Positions 44,496 through 54,122 are shown, numbered from the stretch's first letter. The stretch: DNA of 64,000 nt from Microcoleus vaginatus PCC 9802 (GCA_022701275.1 CP031740.1:569001-633000), one strand, 5' to 3'. Notes: a model not told the origin generated them from the sequence alone. Program-made: numbers and translations.

Positions 44496-46706
44496 TCAAG
44501 GATGCAAAAACTCTAAATGGTCTCCTGGAATCGATCGCAATTTTGCAGCCGAGCCTTGCATTTTCAATCGGCCCCGTTCTAACATGATAATCCAATCGGC
44601 GCGATCGATCACTCGCGGCCTGTGACTGATAAAAATCGTCGTTTTCCCGTGCCGGTACATCAACAATTGTTCTAAAACTTCCGCTTCGCTTGCCGGGTCA
44701 AGCCCTGCGGTAGATTCGTCTAAAATCAATACGGGCGGGTTGTTGAGAATGGCGCGGGCGATCGCCAATCTCTGTCTTTGTCCGCCAGAAATATTCGCTC
44801 CAAACTCCCCTAAAACAGTTTGATATTTATCCGGCAATTGGCTGATAAATTCATCCGCCCCCGCAATTTTGCAGACTTTAACAATCTGTTCAAAGCTGAT
44901 ATCTGGACTGCCCAAACGAAAATTTTCGAGAATCGATCGGCTCCAAAAATGTGCTTCTTGAGGAACCAATACTACCTGCTGTCTGAGACTGTCGAGAGAC
45001 AAATCCTGCAAGTTGTAACCGCCAATTCTAATATTACCAGATTGCAGCGGGTACAGACCAGCAATTACTTTTGCTAGCGTACTTTTTCCGCAGCCGGAAT
45101 GGCCGATTAAAGCAATTGCTTGACCGCCGGGAAATGTGACAGAAAAATTTTCCAGCAAGTCAAGTCGGCCGGGGTAGTGAAAATTAACACTTTTGCAAAC
45201 AATACCGTCGCGGTTCTGAATTGTTACGAAAGGTTTATTCATATCGTCTTTAGTTTCCGCTTCAGCATCAATGACTTCCGACAGCCGTTGAGTAGCTGTC
45301 TGCACGCGAGTCATCTCATCAGTAAATCCTACTAGCGAATTCACCCAAGTAGTAACGTTTTGATTCATGCTAATAAACGCTAGCAACTGACCTATACTCA
45401 ATACCTTGTCAATCACCAAACCGCTACCCAGCCACAGCAGAGTAATGCTGCCAGCAGAGGCAACAAAACCAGAAAATATATTGTTGAGAATGCCAATTTG
45501 TGTAGTGCGGAAAGTTATATTTGCTAAGCGACCGAAGCGGCTTTGAAATTCTTCCCAAAGTTGCTGACCGCTGCTAGTAGTTTTGACAGTCAGCGCGCCT
45601 TTAAAAGTTTCTACTAAAACGCCTTGAGTTTCTGCTTCCAACACCAATAAACTGCGCGTTTTTTGCTGCAAAACGGGCAGGAATACCACTGTAGAGGCCG
45701 TCATCAACAGAGCTATAGCTGTAGCTGCTAACGTCAGTTCCTTGCTGTAAAATAACATAAAAATAAAAGAAACTACAGCTATAAAAAATTGACTAGGCAA
45801 GCTGATAGCGACTTGAGAAATTAATTTATTTATTTCTTGGATATCTTGTAATCTACTGACAATTTCGCCACTGCGTCTAGTTTCGTAAAAACTCAAAGGC
45901 AATCGCAGGAATTTGCGCGCAAATTCCATCACCAGTCCCAGTTCTAAACGCTGGGAAAACTGAGCAATTAAGTTCGACTGTACCAATCCTAAACTGCTGC
46001 TAAAAAGGTTCATAACGATAACTGCGATCGCCACACTTGCCAGGAGTTGTCTGTCGCCCCGCACCAGGATGTCGTCGGTGAGCATTTGAACTAGAAAAGG
46101 CGAAGAAATTGACAGCAAACCCAACACTGCATTCAGCAAAAATGCTTCCATTAAAATCGGGCGATAAATCCCAATCCGGCGCATCCATTTTTGTAAGGAA
46201 TTGGCGGGCGGTTGACCCTCTGCGGCCGCAAAAAACCGCTCAGCATCAGGTTCTACTAGCAAGCACAGCCAATCTGTCCAAGCTGCTGCTAATTCTGCTT
46301 TAGAAACATAGCGTATACCGACAGCCGGATCGCCGATCGCATATTGGTTGCCCTGTTTTCCGTACAACACAACCCAGTGAGAGCCGTTCCAGTGAATAAT
46401 CATCGGTAGAGGGGCATCATCGAGCTTGTCTAAAATTGCAGCGGCCGCTCTCACCGATCGAGCATTAAAGCCGATCGCCTCAGCGCCTTGTTTCAAGCCA
46501 AGTAAACTCGTCCCTTGTTGCCCAGTGCCGACAAATTCTCGCAAGCGGCTAATTGTAAAATTCTGTCCGTAAAATTTAGCGATCGAAGCCAGACAAGCTG
46601 CACCGCAATCTTCTTCGCTCTGCTGGAGAACAACCTGATATTTCATCAGCCTGTTTACTTGTCCGAAGAAAGGCATTTCTCGGATAAAAGGAATGTTTTT
46701 TAACAT
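44496..46706 (-). CDS. C39-peptidase ABC transporter (PCAT) for double-glycine peptides
   Basis: 736 residues with three parts. The C39 cysteine protease (about 20-140) has SEEDCGAACLASI (Cys34), GSHWVVLY (His110) and IGDPAVG (Asp126). It is followed by a six-helix ABC exporter domain (about 190-450), and an ATPase with GHSGCGKSTLAK, ISGGQRQRLAIARAI and VLILDEST. Such transporters cleave after a Gly-Gly leader and export the mature peptide. Two substrate candidates are encoded just upstream on the same strand (46841-47014 and 47184-47411), with an HlyD adaptor beyond them. Met21 (46646) is an alternative start that gives the usual C39 N-terminus. Confidence 0.95.
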   Translation of the reverse strand: MLKNIPFIREMPFFGQVNRLMKYQVVLQQSEEDCGAACLASIAKFYGQNFTISRLREFVGTGQQGTSLLGLKQGAEAIGFNARSVRAAAAILDKLDDAPLPMIIHWNGSHWVVLYGKQGNQYAIGDPAVGIRYVSKAELAAAWTDWLCLLVEPDAERFFAAAEGQPPANSLQKWMRRIGIYRPILMEAFLLNAVLGLLSISSPFLVQMLTDDILVRGDRQLLASVAIAVIVMNLFSSSLGLVQSNLIAQFSQRLELGLVMEFARKFLRLPLSFYETRRSGEIVSRLQDIQEINKLISQVAISLPSQFFIAVVSFIFMLFYSKELTLAATAIALLMTASTVVFLPVLQQKTRSLLVLEAETQGVLVETFKGALTVKTTSSGQQLWEEFQSRFGRLANITFRTTQIGILNNIFSGFVASAGSITLLWLGSGLVIDKVLSIGQLLAFISMNQNVTTWVNSLVGFTDEMTRVQTATQRLSEVIDAEAETKDDMNKPFVTIQNRDGIVCKSVNFHYPGRLDLLENFSVTFPGGQAIALIGHSGCGKSTLAKVIAGLYPLQSGNIRIGGYNLQDLSLDSLRQQVVLVPQEAHFWSRSILENFRLGSPDISFEQIVKVCKIAGADEFISQLPDKYQTVLGEFGANISGGQRQRLAIARAILNNPPVLILDESTAGLDPASEAEVLEQLLMYRHGKTTIFISHRPRVIDRADWIIMLERGRLKMQGSAAKLRSIPGDHLEFLHP

Positions 46707-46771
46707 TTGGCAAAATGAATAATGAGTAGAGCCTAATGAACATTACCCCTCACCCAGTAGCCAATCAGAAC

Positions 46772-46799
46772 AAAGCACCCATAAGTTTATGGGTGCTTT
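46772..46799. terminator. Bidirectional hairpin terminator
   Basis: A perfect inverted repeat, AAAGCACCCATAA and TTATGGGTGCTTT (13-bp arms), lies between the first double-glycine gene's stop and the PCAT start. T-runs on either side suit termination of the peptide gene (minus strand); some read-through to the transporter gene is possible. Confidence 0.75.
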
Positions 46800-46840
46800 A
46801 TTAATTAACATTAATCGAGCTGAAGTGACAGCACTAAAAC

Positions 46841-47014
46841 TTACCAGTAACGGTACACTACTCTTAAGGAGCCGTCGAAATCCCGGCGGTACACGACGTG
46901 ACGGGTAGGACGGTAACAGTTGTATCGATTAGAATAATAGTGACCGCCGTTGACGCTAGCTGATTCTTCAGATGTAAGTTCAGTAAACAGTGAATTGTCG
47001 TTTGTTTCTTCCAT
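46841..47014 (-). CDS. Double-glycine precursor peptide 1 (57 aa)
   Basis: 57 residues, starting at the ATG at 47014 with ACGGAG 7 nt before it. The leader ends LFTELTSEESASVNGG, a classic double-glycine leader with the glutamate/leucine pattern seen in cyanobacterial bacteriocin-like precursors. The core after GG is 33 residues, rich in Tyr and Arg with one Cys (RYNCYRPTRHVVYRR, ending VVYRYW). It should be cleaved and exported by the adjacent PCAT. Activity unknown; no modifying enzyme gene is seen nearby. Confidence 0.88.
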   Translation of the reverse strand: MEETNDNSLFTELTSEESASVNGGHYYSNRYNCYRPTRHVVYRRDFDGSLRVVYRYW

Positions 47015-47183
47015 GATTTGACTCCGTTTAAGTTGAGAAAAGTGAAGGGAAGCTAGAAATCTTATCTAATTTCTAGAACCTCGTGTAAATACTGACTAAT
47101 ACTTCTGGTAGTGCTGTGCGACCTCCGGAATATTACGGAGAAATATTCAAAATTTACTTGATCGCACAACTTGACTCAGCTAT

Positions 47184-47411
47184 CTAAACCACTATGGTTT
47201 TGAAAGTGCGATAGTCCTTCGGATTGTATTGATAAAACTGGCTAGCCGGCGGCAGGAAAAACAGCATATTCAGGCGATAGCTGCTGGTGTTATCCGTCTC
47301 GCTGTTGCTTTTAGCACCGCCCACACCGCTGGTAATGCTGCCACCGTTGACAGTAGCAGATTCTCCATCGGTTAGTTCCATGAAGAGTGAATCTTGTTGA
47401 TTTTCTGACAT
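47184..47411 (-). CDS. Double-glycine precursor peptide 2 (75 aa)
   Basis: 75 residues, with AGGAG 9 nt before the ATG. The leader LFMELTDGESATVNGG closely matches that of peptide 1 (17 of 19 aligned leader positions alike or similar). The core (51 residues: SITSGVGGAKSNSETDNTSS, then YRLNMLFFLPPASQFYQYNP and a basic end) is quite different from peptide 1, with a hydrophobic central patch and no Cys. A second GG inside the core (GVGG) could be an alternative cleavage point. Probably exported by the same transporter. Confidence 0.88.
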   Translation of the reverse strand: MSENQQDSLFMELTDGESATVNGGSITSGVGGAKSNSETDNTSSYRLNMLFFLPPASQFYQYNPKDYRTFKTIVV

Positions 47412-47746
47412 AAAGAACTCCTATTAATACCTATGTACTTACTACCTACGCATACAAGAAAAACCCGGTAACAGCGCCAAAAGTCATTGCAAAAATCCCA
47501 TATTTTCCTGACTGTAGCCCGTTGGCTTCACTCCTCTTGATATTTGGCGAAGTTTGTGGGTGACAACGGCAAAGCTGTGCGGATTTTTACCTTTACCCTG
47601 TGAATTTTGATTTAGACTTCTAAACCTATGCTTGGTTTCCGGAAAGCTGATCATAAAGGTGACAAAAGAAATCAGCGATCGATCTCTCCCTCCCCCCTAA
47701 CTCAAAACTCCAAACTCCAAACTATTCCCCTCTCCCCCTTGCCGCC

Positions 47747-48862
47747 ATGTCTCTCACTCCCGAAGCCACACCCGCTGAAACCTTTGATAACGACCAGTTT
47801 TTGCCCCCTGTCAGCCGCTGGACGACTTTGGGGGGCATTTTGATGGTGGCGACCTTTGGCGGGGCGATCGCCCTCGCTAGCGTCACCAAATACAGCGCTA
47901 CAGTCAAAGCAGACGCGATCGTCCGTCCAGCCGGAGAAGTGCGCGTCGTGCAAGCCGCAACCGAAGGAACCGTCGAAAGCATTGCTGTCAGCGAGAATCA
48001 GACAGTAAAAGAAGGAGATGCGATCGCAGTTGTAGACGCTTCGCGTTTGGGCGCTCAACAACAGCAGTTACAAGAAATAATTAATCAGTCTCAAACAGCA
48101 GCACAGCAAATCAACCAGCAACTGCGCGACTTAGAAAATCAAATTTTGGCCAGCGCCCAGTTTAAAAGCATCCAAAGTGAAAGTTCCGCCCAACAGGAAT
48201 TAATCGAATCCGCTTTAGTAAAATTCGCCACATCGCTGCCAGATGTCGCCGAGAGACTGGGCCGAAGTCGGCGGGTTTTGCTCGTTAAGCGATCGTCCCT
48301 TCAACAACAATTAATTCAAGCTAAAAAACAACTAAATCAAATTGACTTAAAACTCGAAAATAGCGTGATCCGCGCCCCCGCTGATGGTACAATTCTCAGA
48401 TTGGAAGTACGAAATACTGGTCAAACCGTACAAGCCGGCAGTGCGATCGCCCAAATCGTCCCCACCGACGTACCCTTGGTAGTCAAAGCCAAGGTAACAT
48501 CCCAAGACATCGCCCGCATCCAAATCGGCCAACCCGTACAGATCAGGATTTCGGCTTTGCCTTTCCCCGATTACGGCACATTAAAAGGAACTGTCAGCGA
48601 AATCGCCCCAGATGCGATCGCCACTCAAAATCCCACTAATAATTTAGGTACAGCTTATTACGAAGTGGCAATTAAGCCCGAGCAAACTTATTTAACAAAA
48701 CTCAAATCCGCCAACAGCCAATTCTTCGGAAACTCCCAGGCTAATGTCCCCCGCCAGTATTCGATTCAATCGGGAATGGAAGGCAGAGCCGATATTATTA
48801 CCGGCGAAGAAACAGTTCTGACATTTGTTCTACGCAAAGCAAGGTTGCTAACAGATTGGTAA
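47747..48862 (+). CDS. HlyD-family membrane fusion protein
   Basis: 371 residues. One N-terminal membrane helix (about 27-48), then lipoyl/biotinyl half-motifs (ATEGTVESIAVSENQTVKEG and VIRAPADGTILRLEVRNTGQ) around a coiled-coil hairpin (about 100-195, Gln-rich), and a C-terminal beta-barrel domain. It links an inner-membrane exporter to an outer-membrane channel. It is divergent from the double-glycine peptides and PCAT gene, and is the obvious adaptor for that transporter. No TolC gene is in the window. Confidence 0.93.
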   Translation: MSLTPEATPAETFDNDQFLPPVSRWTTLGGILMVATFGGAIALASVTKYSATVKADAIVRPAGEVRVVQAATEGTVESIAVSENQTVKEGDAIAVVDASRLGAQQQQLQEIINQSQTAAQQINQQLRDLENQILASAQFKSIQSESSAQQELIESALVKFATSLPDVAERLGRSRRVLLVKRSSLQQQLIQAKKQLNQIDLKLENSVIRAPADGTILRLEVRNTGQTVQAGSAIAQIVPTDVPLVVKAKVTSQDIARIQIGQPVQIRISALPFPDYGTLKGTVSEIAPDAIATQNPTNNLGTAYYEVAIKPEQTYLTKLKSANSQFFGNSQANVPRQYSIQSGMEGRADIITGEETVLTFVLRKARLLTDW

Positions 48863-48904
48863 TTGCTTTCAAGCCCATTTTTTAAATGCTACGGCTAAGG
48901 ACAC

Positions 48905-48958
48905 GACCTTGCCGTCTCCCTACAGATATTTAAATATCTGTAGGGAGACGGCAAGGTC
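48905..48958. repeat. Perfect 54-bp palindrome
   Basis: GACCTTGCCGTCTCCCTACA followed by GATATTT, then its exact reverse complement with no spacer. The match continues outward for about six more bases with one mismatch. It lies between the HlyD gene and trpS. The core word TAGGGAGACGGCAAGGTC is typical of dispersed repeats in such genomes. Confidence 0.95.
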
Positions 48959-49101
48959 ATGTCTCTACAGATGTCTTAAAAGTGGAACGGGCTTCTAGCC
49001 CGTTGCTGACAATGGTGCAAGATGTGAATTTTAACCAAGAGTATCTTAAATCAAAATAACGTGTCAATATAGAAATGTGAGTTCAATTCTATTCTTTCCT
49101 C

Positions 49102-50112
49102 ATGGGCAAACAGCGCGTTCTTTCAGGAGTTCAGCCAACAGGCAATCTTCACCTCGGCAATTATCTCGGTGCCATTCGCAACTGGGTAGAAGGTCAAAGT
49201 CAGTACGAAAATTACTTTTGCGTAGTCGATTTGCACGCAATTACCGCACCGCACAATCCAGCAACTCTAGCCTCCGACACTTACACGATCGCCGCACTCT
49301 ATTTAGCCTGCGGCATCGATTTAGAATATTCTACTATTTTCGTGCAATCCCACGTCTCGGCGCACACAGAACTAGCATGGCTGCTCAACTGCATTACGCC
49401 GATTAACTGGCTCGAAGATATGATTCAGTTTAAAGAAAAAGCAGTTAAACAAGGTGAAAATGTCAACGCCGGTTTGCTAAATTATCCCGTGTTAATGGCA
49501 GCCGACATTTTGCTTTACGATGCCGACAAAGTGCCAGTGGGAGAAGACCAAAAACAGCATTTGGAACTCACCCGCGATATTGTCATCAGATTAAATCACC
49601 AATTCGGCACACCCGAAAAGCCAGTATTGAAACTTCCCGAACCGTTAATTCGCACTGACGGTGCAAGGGTAATGAGTTTGACAGATGGCACGCGCAAAAT
49701 GTCGAAATCTGACCCTTCCGAACAAAGTCGAATTAATTTATTGGATTCGCCAGATACGATCGCCAAAAAAATCAAGCGCTGTAAAACAGATGCCGTGCGG
49801 GGTTTGACTTTTGACGACCCCGATCGCCCCGAAGCTAGAAATTTGCTGACACTTTATCTCCTGCTTTCCGGCAAATCTAAGGAAGAAGTAGCAACAGAGT
49901 GTGAAAACATGGGTTGGGGAGATTTTAAACCCTTGCTGACAGAGACGGCTATTAATGCCCTCAAGCCAATTCAGGATAAATACAAGGAAATAATGGACGA
50001 TCCGGGATATTTAGAGTCTGTACTACGTCGCGGAAGAGAACAAGCAGAAGCTATTGCTAATCAAACTCTAACTAAGGTTAAGACAGCTTTCGGTTATTCT
50101 TTACCTGTTTAG
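49102..50112 (+). CDS. trpS: Tryptophanyl-tRNA synthetase
   Basis: 336 residues, typical bacterial length. Class I synthetase motifs: GNLHLGNYLGA (HIGH equivalent, 13-23), GEDQKQHLELTRDI, and RKMSKSDPSE (KMSKS, about 200). It attaches tryptophan to its tRNA. The ATG is preceded by a weak AT-rich leader; the palindrome at 48905 lies upstream. Monocistronic. Confidence 0.98.
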   Translation: MGKQRVLSGVQPTGNLHLGNYLGAIRNWVEGQSQYENYFCVVDLHAITAPHNPATLASDTYTIAALYLACGIDLEYSTIFVQSHVSAHTELAWLLNCITPINWLEDMIQFKEKAVKQGENVNAGLLNYPVLMAADILLYDADKVPVGEDQKQHLELTRDIVIRLNHQFGTPEKPVLKLPEPLIRTDGARVMSLTDGTRKMSKSDPSEQSRINLLDSPDTIAKKIKRCKTDAVRGLTFDDPDRPEARNLLTLYLLLSGKSKEEVATECENMGWGDFKPLLTETAINALKPIQDKYKEIMDDPGYLESVLRRGREQAEAIANQTLTKVKTAFGYSLPV

Positions 50113-50181
50113 TTGTGAGTTGTTAGTTGTTATTGGCTATTGGTTACTGGTTAAGAATGACAACTGCCAACTGCCCACTAA

Positions 50182-50226
50182 CAACTGCCAACTGTCAACT
50201 GTCAACTGTCAACTGTCAACTGTCAA
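50182..50226. repeat. Heptanucleotide tandem repeat (CAACTGT)n
   Basis: About six units, some degenerate (CAACTGC), in the gap between trpS and the reductase gene, 25 bp before its start codon. Confidence 0.85.
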
Positions 50227-50250
50227 ATAACCAATAACAGACAAATAATC

Positions 50251-51141
50251 ATGAACCGTTTTCGCACAGCCTGCACCACCCCCGGAGAATTTATAATTAC
50301 CGCCGAAGTTGCCCCGCCAAAAGGTGGCGACATAACTCACACAATTCAAATGGCTGAACGCCTCAAAAACAGAGTGCACGCCATTAATATCACCGACGGG
50401 AGTCGCGCAGTTTTGCGAATGTGCCCCCTAGCAGTTTCGGCGATTTTAGTGCAGCACGGAATTGAGCCCATTTGTCAAGTTGCTTGTCGCGATCGCAATC
50501 TAATTGGCCTGCAAGCTGATCTCATGGGAGCCCACGCTTTAGGCATTCGCAATGTATTAGCACTTACAGGCGATCCCGTCAAAGCGGGCGACCATCCTAA
50601 AGCAAAAAGTGTATTCGATTTGGAATCAGTTCGGCTATTGCAAGTTATTCAAAAAATGAACGGTGGCCAAGACTGGAATGACAAACCTTTAACCGACGGA
50701 GTTACTGATTTATTTGTAGGTGCAGCAGTCGATCCGCAATCCCCCAGTTGGTCGGGTTTGCAAAGTCGATTCGAGAAAAAAGTAGAGGCTGGAGCACAGT
50801 TTTTTCAGAGTCAATTAATTACAGATTTTGAAGTTTTGGATAAGTTTATGCACCACGTTGCAGCGGGCTGCAACAAGCCAGTCTTAGCAGGAATATTTTT
50901 GTTTAAATCCGCTAAAAATGCTGAATTTATTCAAAAATACGTGCCGGGAGTTCACATCCCACAAGAGACTATCGATCGTTTAGCAAAAGCTCCCGAACCC
51001 TTGCAGGAAGGCATAAAAATTGCTGCCGAACAAGTCAAACTAGCGCGGCAGATTTGTCAAGGAGTTCACATGATGGCTGTCAAACGAGAAGATTTAATTC
51101 CTCAAATTTTGGATTTGGCAGGAATCGAGCCACTGAGCTAA
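50251..51141 (+). CDS. Methylenetetrahydrofolate reductase family protein
   Basis: 296 residues. The TIM-barrel flavoenzyme pattern is visible: FIITAEVAPPKGGD (the FE.xPP-type motif), INITDGSRAVLRM, CQVACRDRNLIGLQADLMGA, NVLALTGDPVKAGDHPKAKS and KPVLAGIF. It reduces methylenetetrahydrofolate to methyl-tetrahydrofolate for methionine synthesis. It matches MetF in length but is one of the divergent cyanobacterial short forms. No metabolic neighbour supports a more precise call. Confidence 0.85.
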   Translation: MNRFRTACTTPGEFIITAEVAPPKGGDITHTIQMAERLKNRVHAINITDGSRAVLRMCPLAVSAILVQHGIEPICQVACRDRNLIGLQADLMGAHALGIRNVLALTGDPVKAGDHPKAKSVFDLESVRLLQVIQKMNGGQDWNDKPLTDGVTDLFVGAAVDPQSPSWSGLQSRFEKKVEAGAQFFQSQLITDFEVLDKFMHHVAAGCNKPVLAGIFLFKSAKNAEFIQKYVPGVHIPQETIDRLAKAPEPLQEGIKIAAEQVKLARQICQGVHMMAVKREDLIPQILDLAGIEPLS

Positions 51142-51254
51142 GATTAAACGTAGGGGCGGGTTTTACCAATTATAAATTCCTAAAACTAACGATTTCCTAA
51201 ACTCATAAACCCGCCCACTCCCGCGCTACCATTTTGAACATCAATAAAACACCC

Positions 51255-51854
51255 ATGCTTCAAACTGTAGACAATCCAACCACTTCTCCCGCAGTCGAAC
51301 AACGTTTCACTTGCCACAGTTTGACATGGCATAAATTCAAGGCCATTCAAGCTGGCTTTGAAGACGTGGCGAATATACGCTTATTTTATTGTGAGGGAGT
51401 TCTAGAAATTGTCGGTACTGGAAGGTTGCATGAAGCGATTAGGTGTTTGATGGGCTTGCTCACGGGACAGTATTTTATGAAAAAAAGAATTGTATTTTTT
51501 CCCAGCGGTACTTATAGTCACATTGTCGAAGAGCAAGTCGAGTATCAGGCAGATTTGTCTTATTGTTTCGGAACTATTAAAGATGTTCCAGATTTATGTA
51601 TTGAGATTGTTATCACTAGCGGTAGTCCGATTAAACTTCAGAAATACCGACTGATGGGAGTCCCAGAAGTCTGGTTTTGCGAAGATGGCCCTCTAGAGCT
51701 TTACCATCTGCCAGAGGAAGGTTACGAGCGAATTGCTAGCAGCGAAATGCTGCCTGAGTTAGGCTTATCTTTGCTGAAAAGCTGCATTTTATTTGGTTCG
51801 CCTTTGGATGCGCTTGAGGAGTTTGCTAAAGGAATGGGCGATCGGGAAAATTGA
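51255..51854 (+). CDS. Uma2 family endonuclease-like protein
   Basis: 199 residues from ATG 51255 (a TTG at 51234 would add seven residues). Uma2/DUF820 family with a PD-(D/E)XK-like fold: EGVLEIVGTGRLHEA, VEYQADLSYCFG, and DLCIEIVITSGSPIKLQKYR (the DxxIEV..TSxSP..K pattern). Normally Uma2 has D-x-x-E-V motifs; here EIVITS fits. Very abundant in cyanobacterial genomes, function unclear. Solitary gene. Confidence 0.9.
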   Translation: MLQTVDNPTTSPAVEQRFTCHSLTWHKFKAIQAGFEDVANIRLFYCEGVLEIVGTGRLHEAIRCLMGLLTGQYFMKKRIVFFPSGTYSHIVEEQVEYQADLSYCFGTIKDVPDLCIEIVITSGSPIKLQKYRLMGVPEVWFCEDGPLELYHLPEEGYERIASSEMLPELGLSLLKSCILFGSPLDALEEFAKGMGDREN

Positions 51855-51917
51855 CCAATAAACTAATTTTGAAATAGCTCGCTCGACTAAACGGTTATTA
51901 AATAGGAGCAACTGGCA

Positions 51918-53540
51918 ATGACTGACTCAGAAATACTTAATTCTGATACAATTAAAACACTAAAGACTAGCATATCAGAAGTTACAGTTTATACTGATCG
52001 CGCTTTGGTGACCCGGCGCGGTACGGTATCTCTGACGGGAAACGAGCGAGAATTGGCGATCGCCTCTGTACCGGCAACCCTCGAAACAGAGTCAGTCAGG
52101 GCCACGGGTGCGGGTACAGTTGCAGTGCGATTGCTGGGAGTGCGAACCGAAACAGTGTTTAGCAGCGAACCGGTGGGCGATCGCACTGCCGAATTAACCC
52201 AACAAATTAAGGAGTTACAAACCCAAAGACGGGGAATTAACGACAAAATAACCGCCCGAAAAATTCAGCTCCAATTTGTCGAAGGTTTGAGCGAAAAAAG
52301 CGTCGGTTTCTTTTCTAGCAGCATCGCCAAACAGCAGGTAGGTTTAAACGAAACTGGCGAATTGCTCAATTTTTTAGGAACTAATTACCTAAAATATGTA
52401 AGTGCGATCGCCCAACACGAAAAACAGAAGCGCGAAATAGACAACCAAATAAAAGCTTTGCAGCAGCAGGTGGGGCAAGTACAAACTCCCCATTCCCAGC
52501 AAAGTTTTAACATCATTGTTGCCATTGAACCCAGTGGCAGCGGCAATTTTGAACTAGAAGTTTCCTATGTAGTCACGCGAGCCCGTTGGACTCCCCTTTA
52601 CGACTTGCGAGTAAACACTATCAACAACCAAATTAATCTCAATTACCTAGCCGAAGTCAATCAAAATACAGGCGAAGATTGGACGGGAGTAGCGCTGACT
52701 TTATCTACAGCAAAACCCGGAATGGGAACTCTCCCACCAAAACTAGAACCTTGGTATATCGATAAAACCGAGCCAGAGCAATTTTTTGGTAGGGGTGTAT
52801 CAGAGGATGATTTTTTAGACCTAGAAGAAGTATTATCTGAAGGTTTTGCAGGCGGCGGTTCACGCTCCATAACACGAGCGCCCATAGCAGCTCAAATAGC
52901 CACAGCCCAAGTATCCAGAGAAGGCGGTACAGTCTCATTTCAAGTAGGCGGAAGTACCAAGATTCCCAGCGACGGTACACCGCACAAAGTTACTATTTTC
53001 AGCGAAAATTATCCCTTTAAGCCTGAATATATAGCCGTTCCGCGATTAGTCAGTTTTGCCTATTTGCAAGCAGTTGTTGTGAATCCGCTGACAGGCGCAA
53101 CTCTGCTTCCCGGTAAAGCAAATATCTTTCGCGACAACACTTTTGTCGGCCGTGTGCAGTTAGAAAATGTTTCCCCCGGGCAAGAATATAAAGTTAATTT
53201 AGGAATAGATGAACGGTTAAAAATAGAGCGGGAATTAGTAGAAAGACAAGTAGATAAAAAACTGCTCGGTCAGCAGAGGCGCACGAGTTACGCTTATCGC
53301 TTAAATGTGACAAACTTGCATCAGGTGCAGGTACACCTGACACTAAAAGAACAATTGCCAGTCAGCCGCAATGAACAAATTAAAGTGCGATCGACTCTCA
53401 CTAATCCGAAGATAGTAGCAGGTGAAATGGGACTGCTAGAATGGATAATGTCTCTGCCGCCGCAAGCAAAGCAAGAGTTATATTACCAGTTTGTTGTCGA
53501 ACATCCTCCCGACTTAACACTCACGGGTTTAGATATTTAA
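51918..53540 (+). CDS. DUF4139 / mucoidy inhibitor MuiA family protein
   Basis: 540 residues. N-terminal DUF4140 domain (ISEVTVYTDRALVTRRGTVS), a coiled-coil with LTQQIKELQTQRR and AIAQHEKQKREIDNQIKALQ, then the DUF4139 beta-rich domain with FELEVSYVVTRARWTPLYDL and NTGEDWTGVALTLSTAKP. No signal peptide is obvious, so location is uncertain. The family was first named from a mucoidy inhibitor but its biochemical role is unknown. Length is normal. Preceded by a GGAGC site 9 nt before the ATG. Confidence 0.92.
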   Translation: MTDSEILNSDTIKTLKTSISEVTVYTDRALVTRRGTVSLTGNERELAIASVPATLETESVRATGAGTVAVRLLGVRTETVFSSEPVGDRTAELTQQIKELQTQRRGINDKITARKIQLQFVEGLSEKSVGFFSSSIAKQQVGLNETGELLNFLGTNYLKYVSAIAQHEKQKREIDNQIKALQQQVGQVQTPHSQQSFNIIVAIEPSGSGNFELEVSYVVTRARWTPLYDLRVNTINNQINLNYLAEVNQNTGEDWTGVALTLSTAKPGMGTLPPKLEPWYIDKTEPEQFFGRGVSEDDFLDLEEVLSEGFAGGGSRSITRAPIAAQIATAQVSREGGTVSFQVGGSTKIPSDGTPHKVTIFSENYPFKPEYIAVPRLVSFAYLQAVVVNPLTGATLLPGKANIFRDNTFVGRVQLENVSPGQEYKVNLGIDERLKIERELVERQVDKKLLGQQRRTSYAYRLNVTNLHQVQVHLTLKEQLPVSRNEQIKVRSTLTNPKIVAGEMGLLEWIMSLPPQAKQELYYQFVVEHPPDLTLTGLDI

Positions 53541-53630
53541 TATTAAGTAGGTAAAAAGTTGTTTCTAATCAGGACTTGAGTCCTTATTCGCCGGAACTAT
53601 GAGGACTGAAGTCCCGATAAACTCTCAAAT

Positions 53631-54122
53631 CTAGCGGTAATTTGTAAACTGCAAAGCTACCGGATAATCTTCTTGCTTCAAGCGTTGAATCACCAACTGC
53701 AAATCATCCTTATCCTTAGCAGACACCCGCACTGCATCTCCTTGAATCGAACCTTGAATCTTCTTAAATTCATCGCGGATTAACTTAGTAATCTGTTTCG
53801 CGATTTCCTGACTAATTCCTTTTTTAAGTTTAATTTCTTGACGCACCCGACTGCCGCTAGCAGGTTCAGCTTTGCCGTAATCAAAAATTTTCAAAGATAA
53901 ATTGCGCTTGGCGGCTTTAGTTTGCAAAACAGTGTGAATTGCGTCGAGAGTAAATTCGCTGTCCGTATTGACAGTAATTGATTCTGCGCCCAATTCCACG
54001 GTAGTTTTGGTATCTTTCAAATCGTAGCGGCTTTGAATTTCCCGCACAGTTTGGTCAACAGCGTTAACTAATTCTTGCCGATCGAACTCGCTGACAATAT
54101 CAAAGGAATAACTAGCAGCCAT
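53631..54122 (-). CDS. YajQ family nucleotide-binding protein
   Basis: 163 residues. The start [20 protein letters not shown] and the end [20 protein letters not shown] are diagnostic of YajQ, whose two ferredoxin-like folds bind nucleotides; some homologues bind cyclic di-GMP. Cytosolic. Intact throughout. Divergent-tail to the MuiA-like gene and independent of it. Confidence 0.96.
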   Translation of the reverse strand: MAASYSFDIVSEFDRQELVNAVDQTVREIQSRYDLKDTKTTVELGAESITVNTDSEFTLDAIHTVLQTKAAKRNLSLKIFDYGKAEPASGSRVRQEIKLKKGISQEIAKQITKLIRDEFKKIQGSIQGDAVRVSAKDKDDLQLVIQRLKQEDYPVALQFTNYR

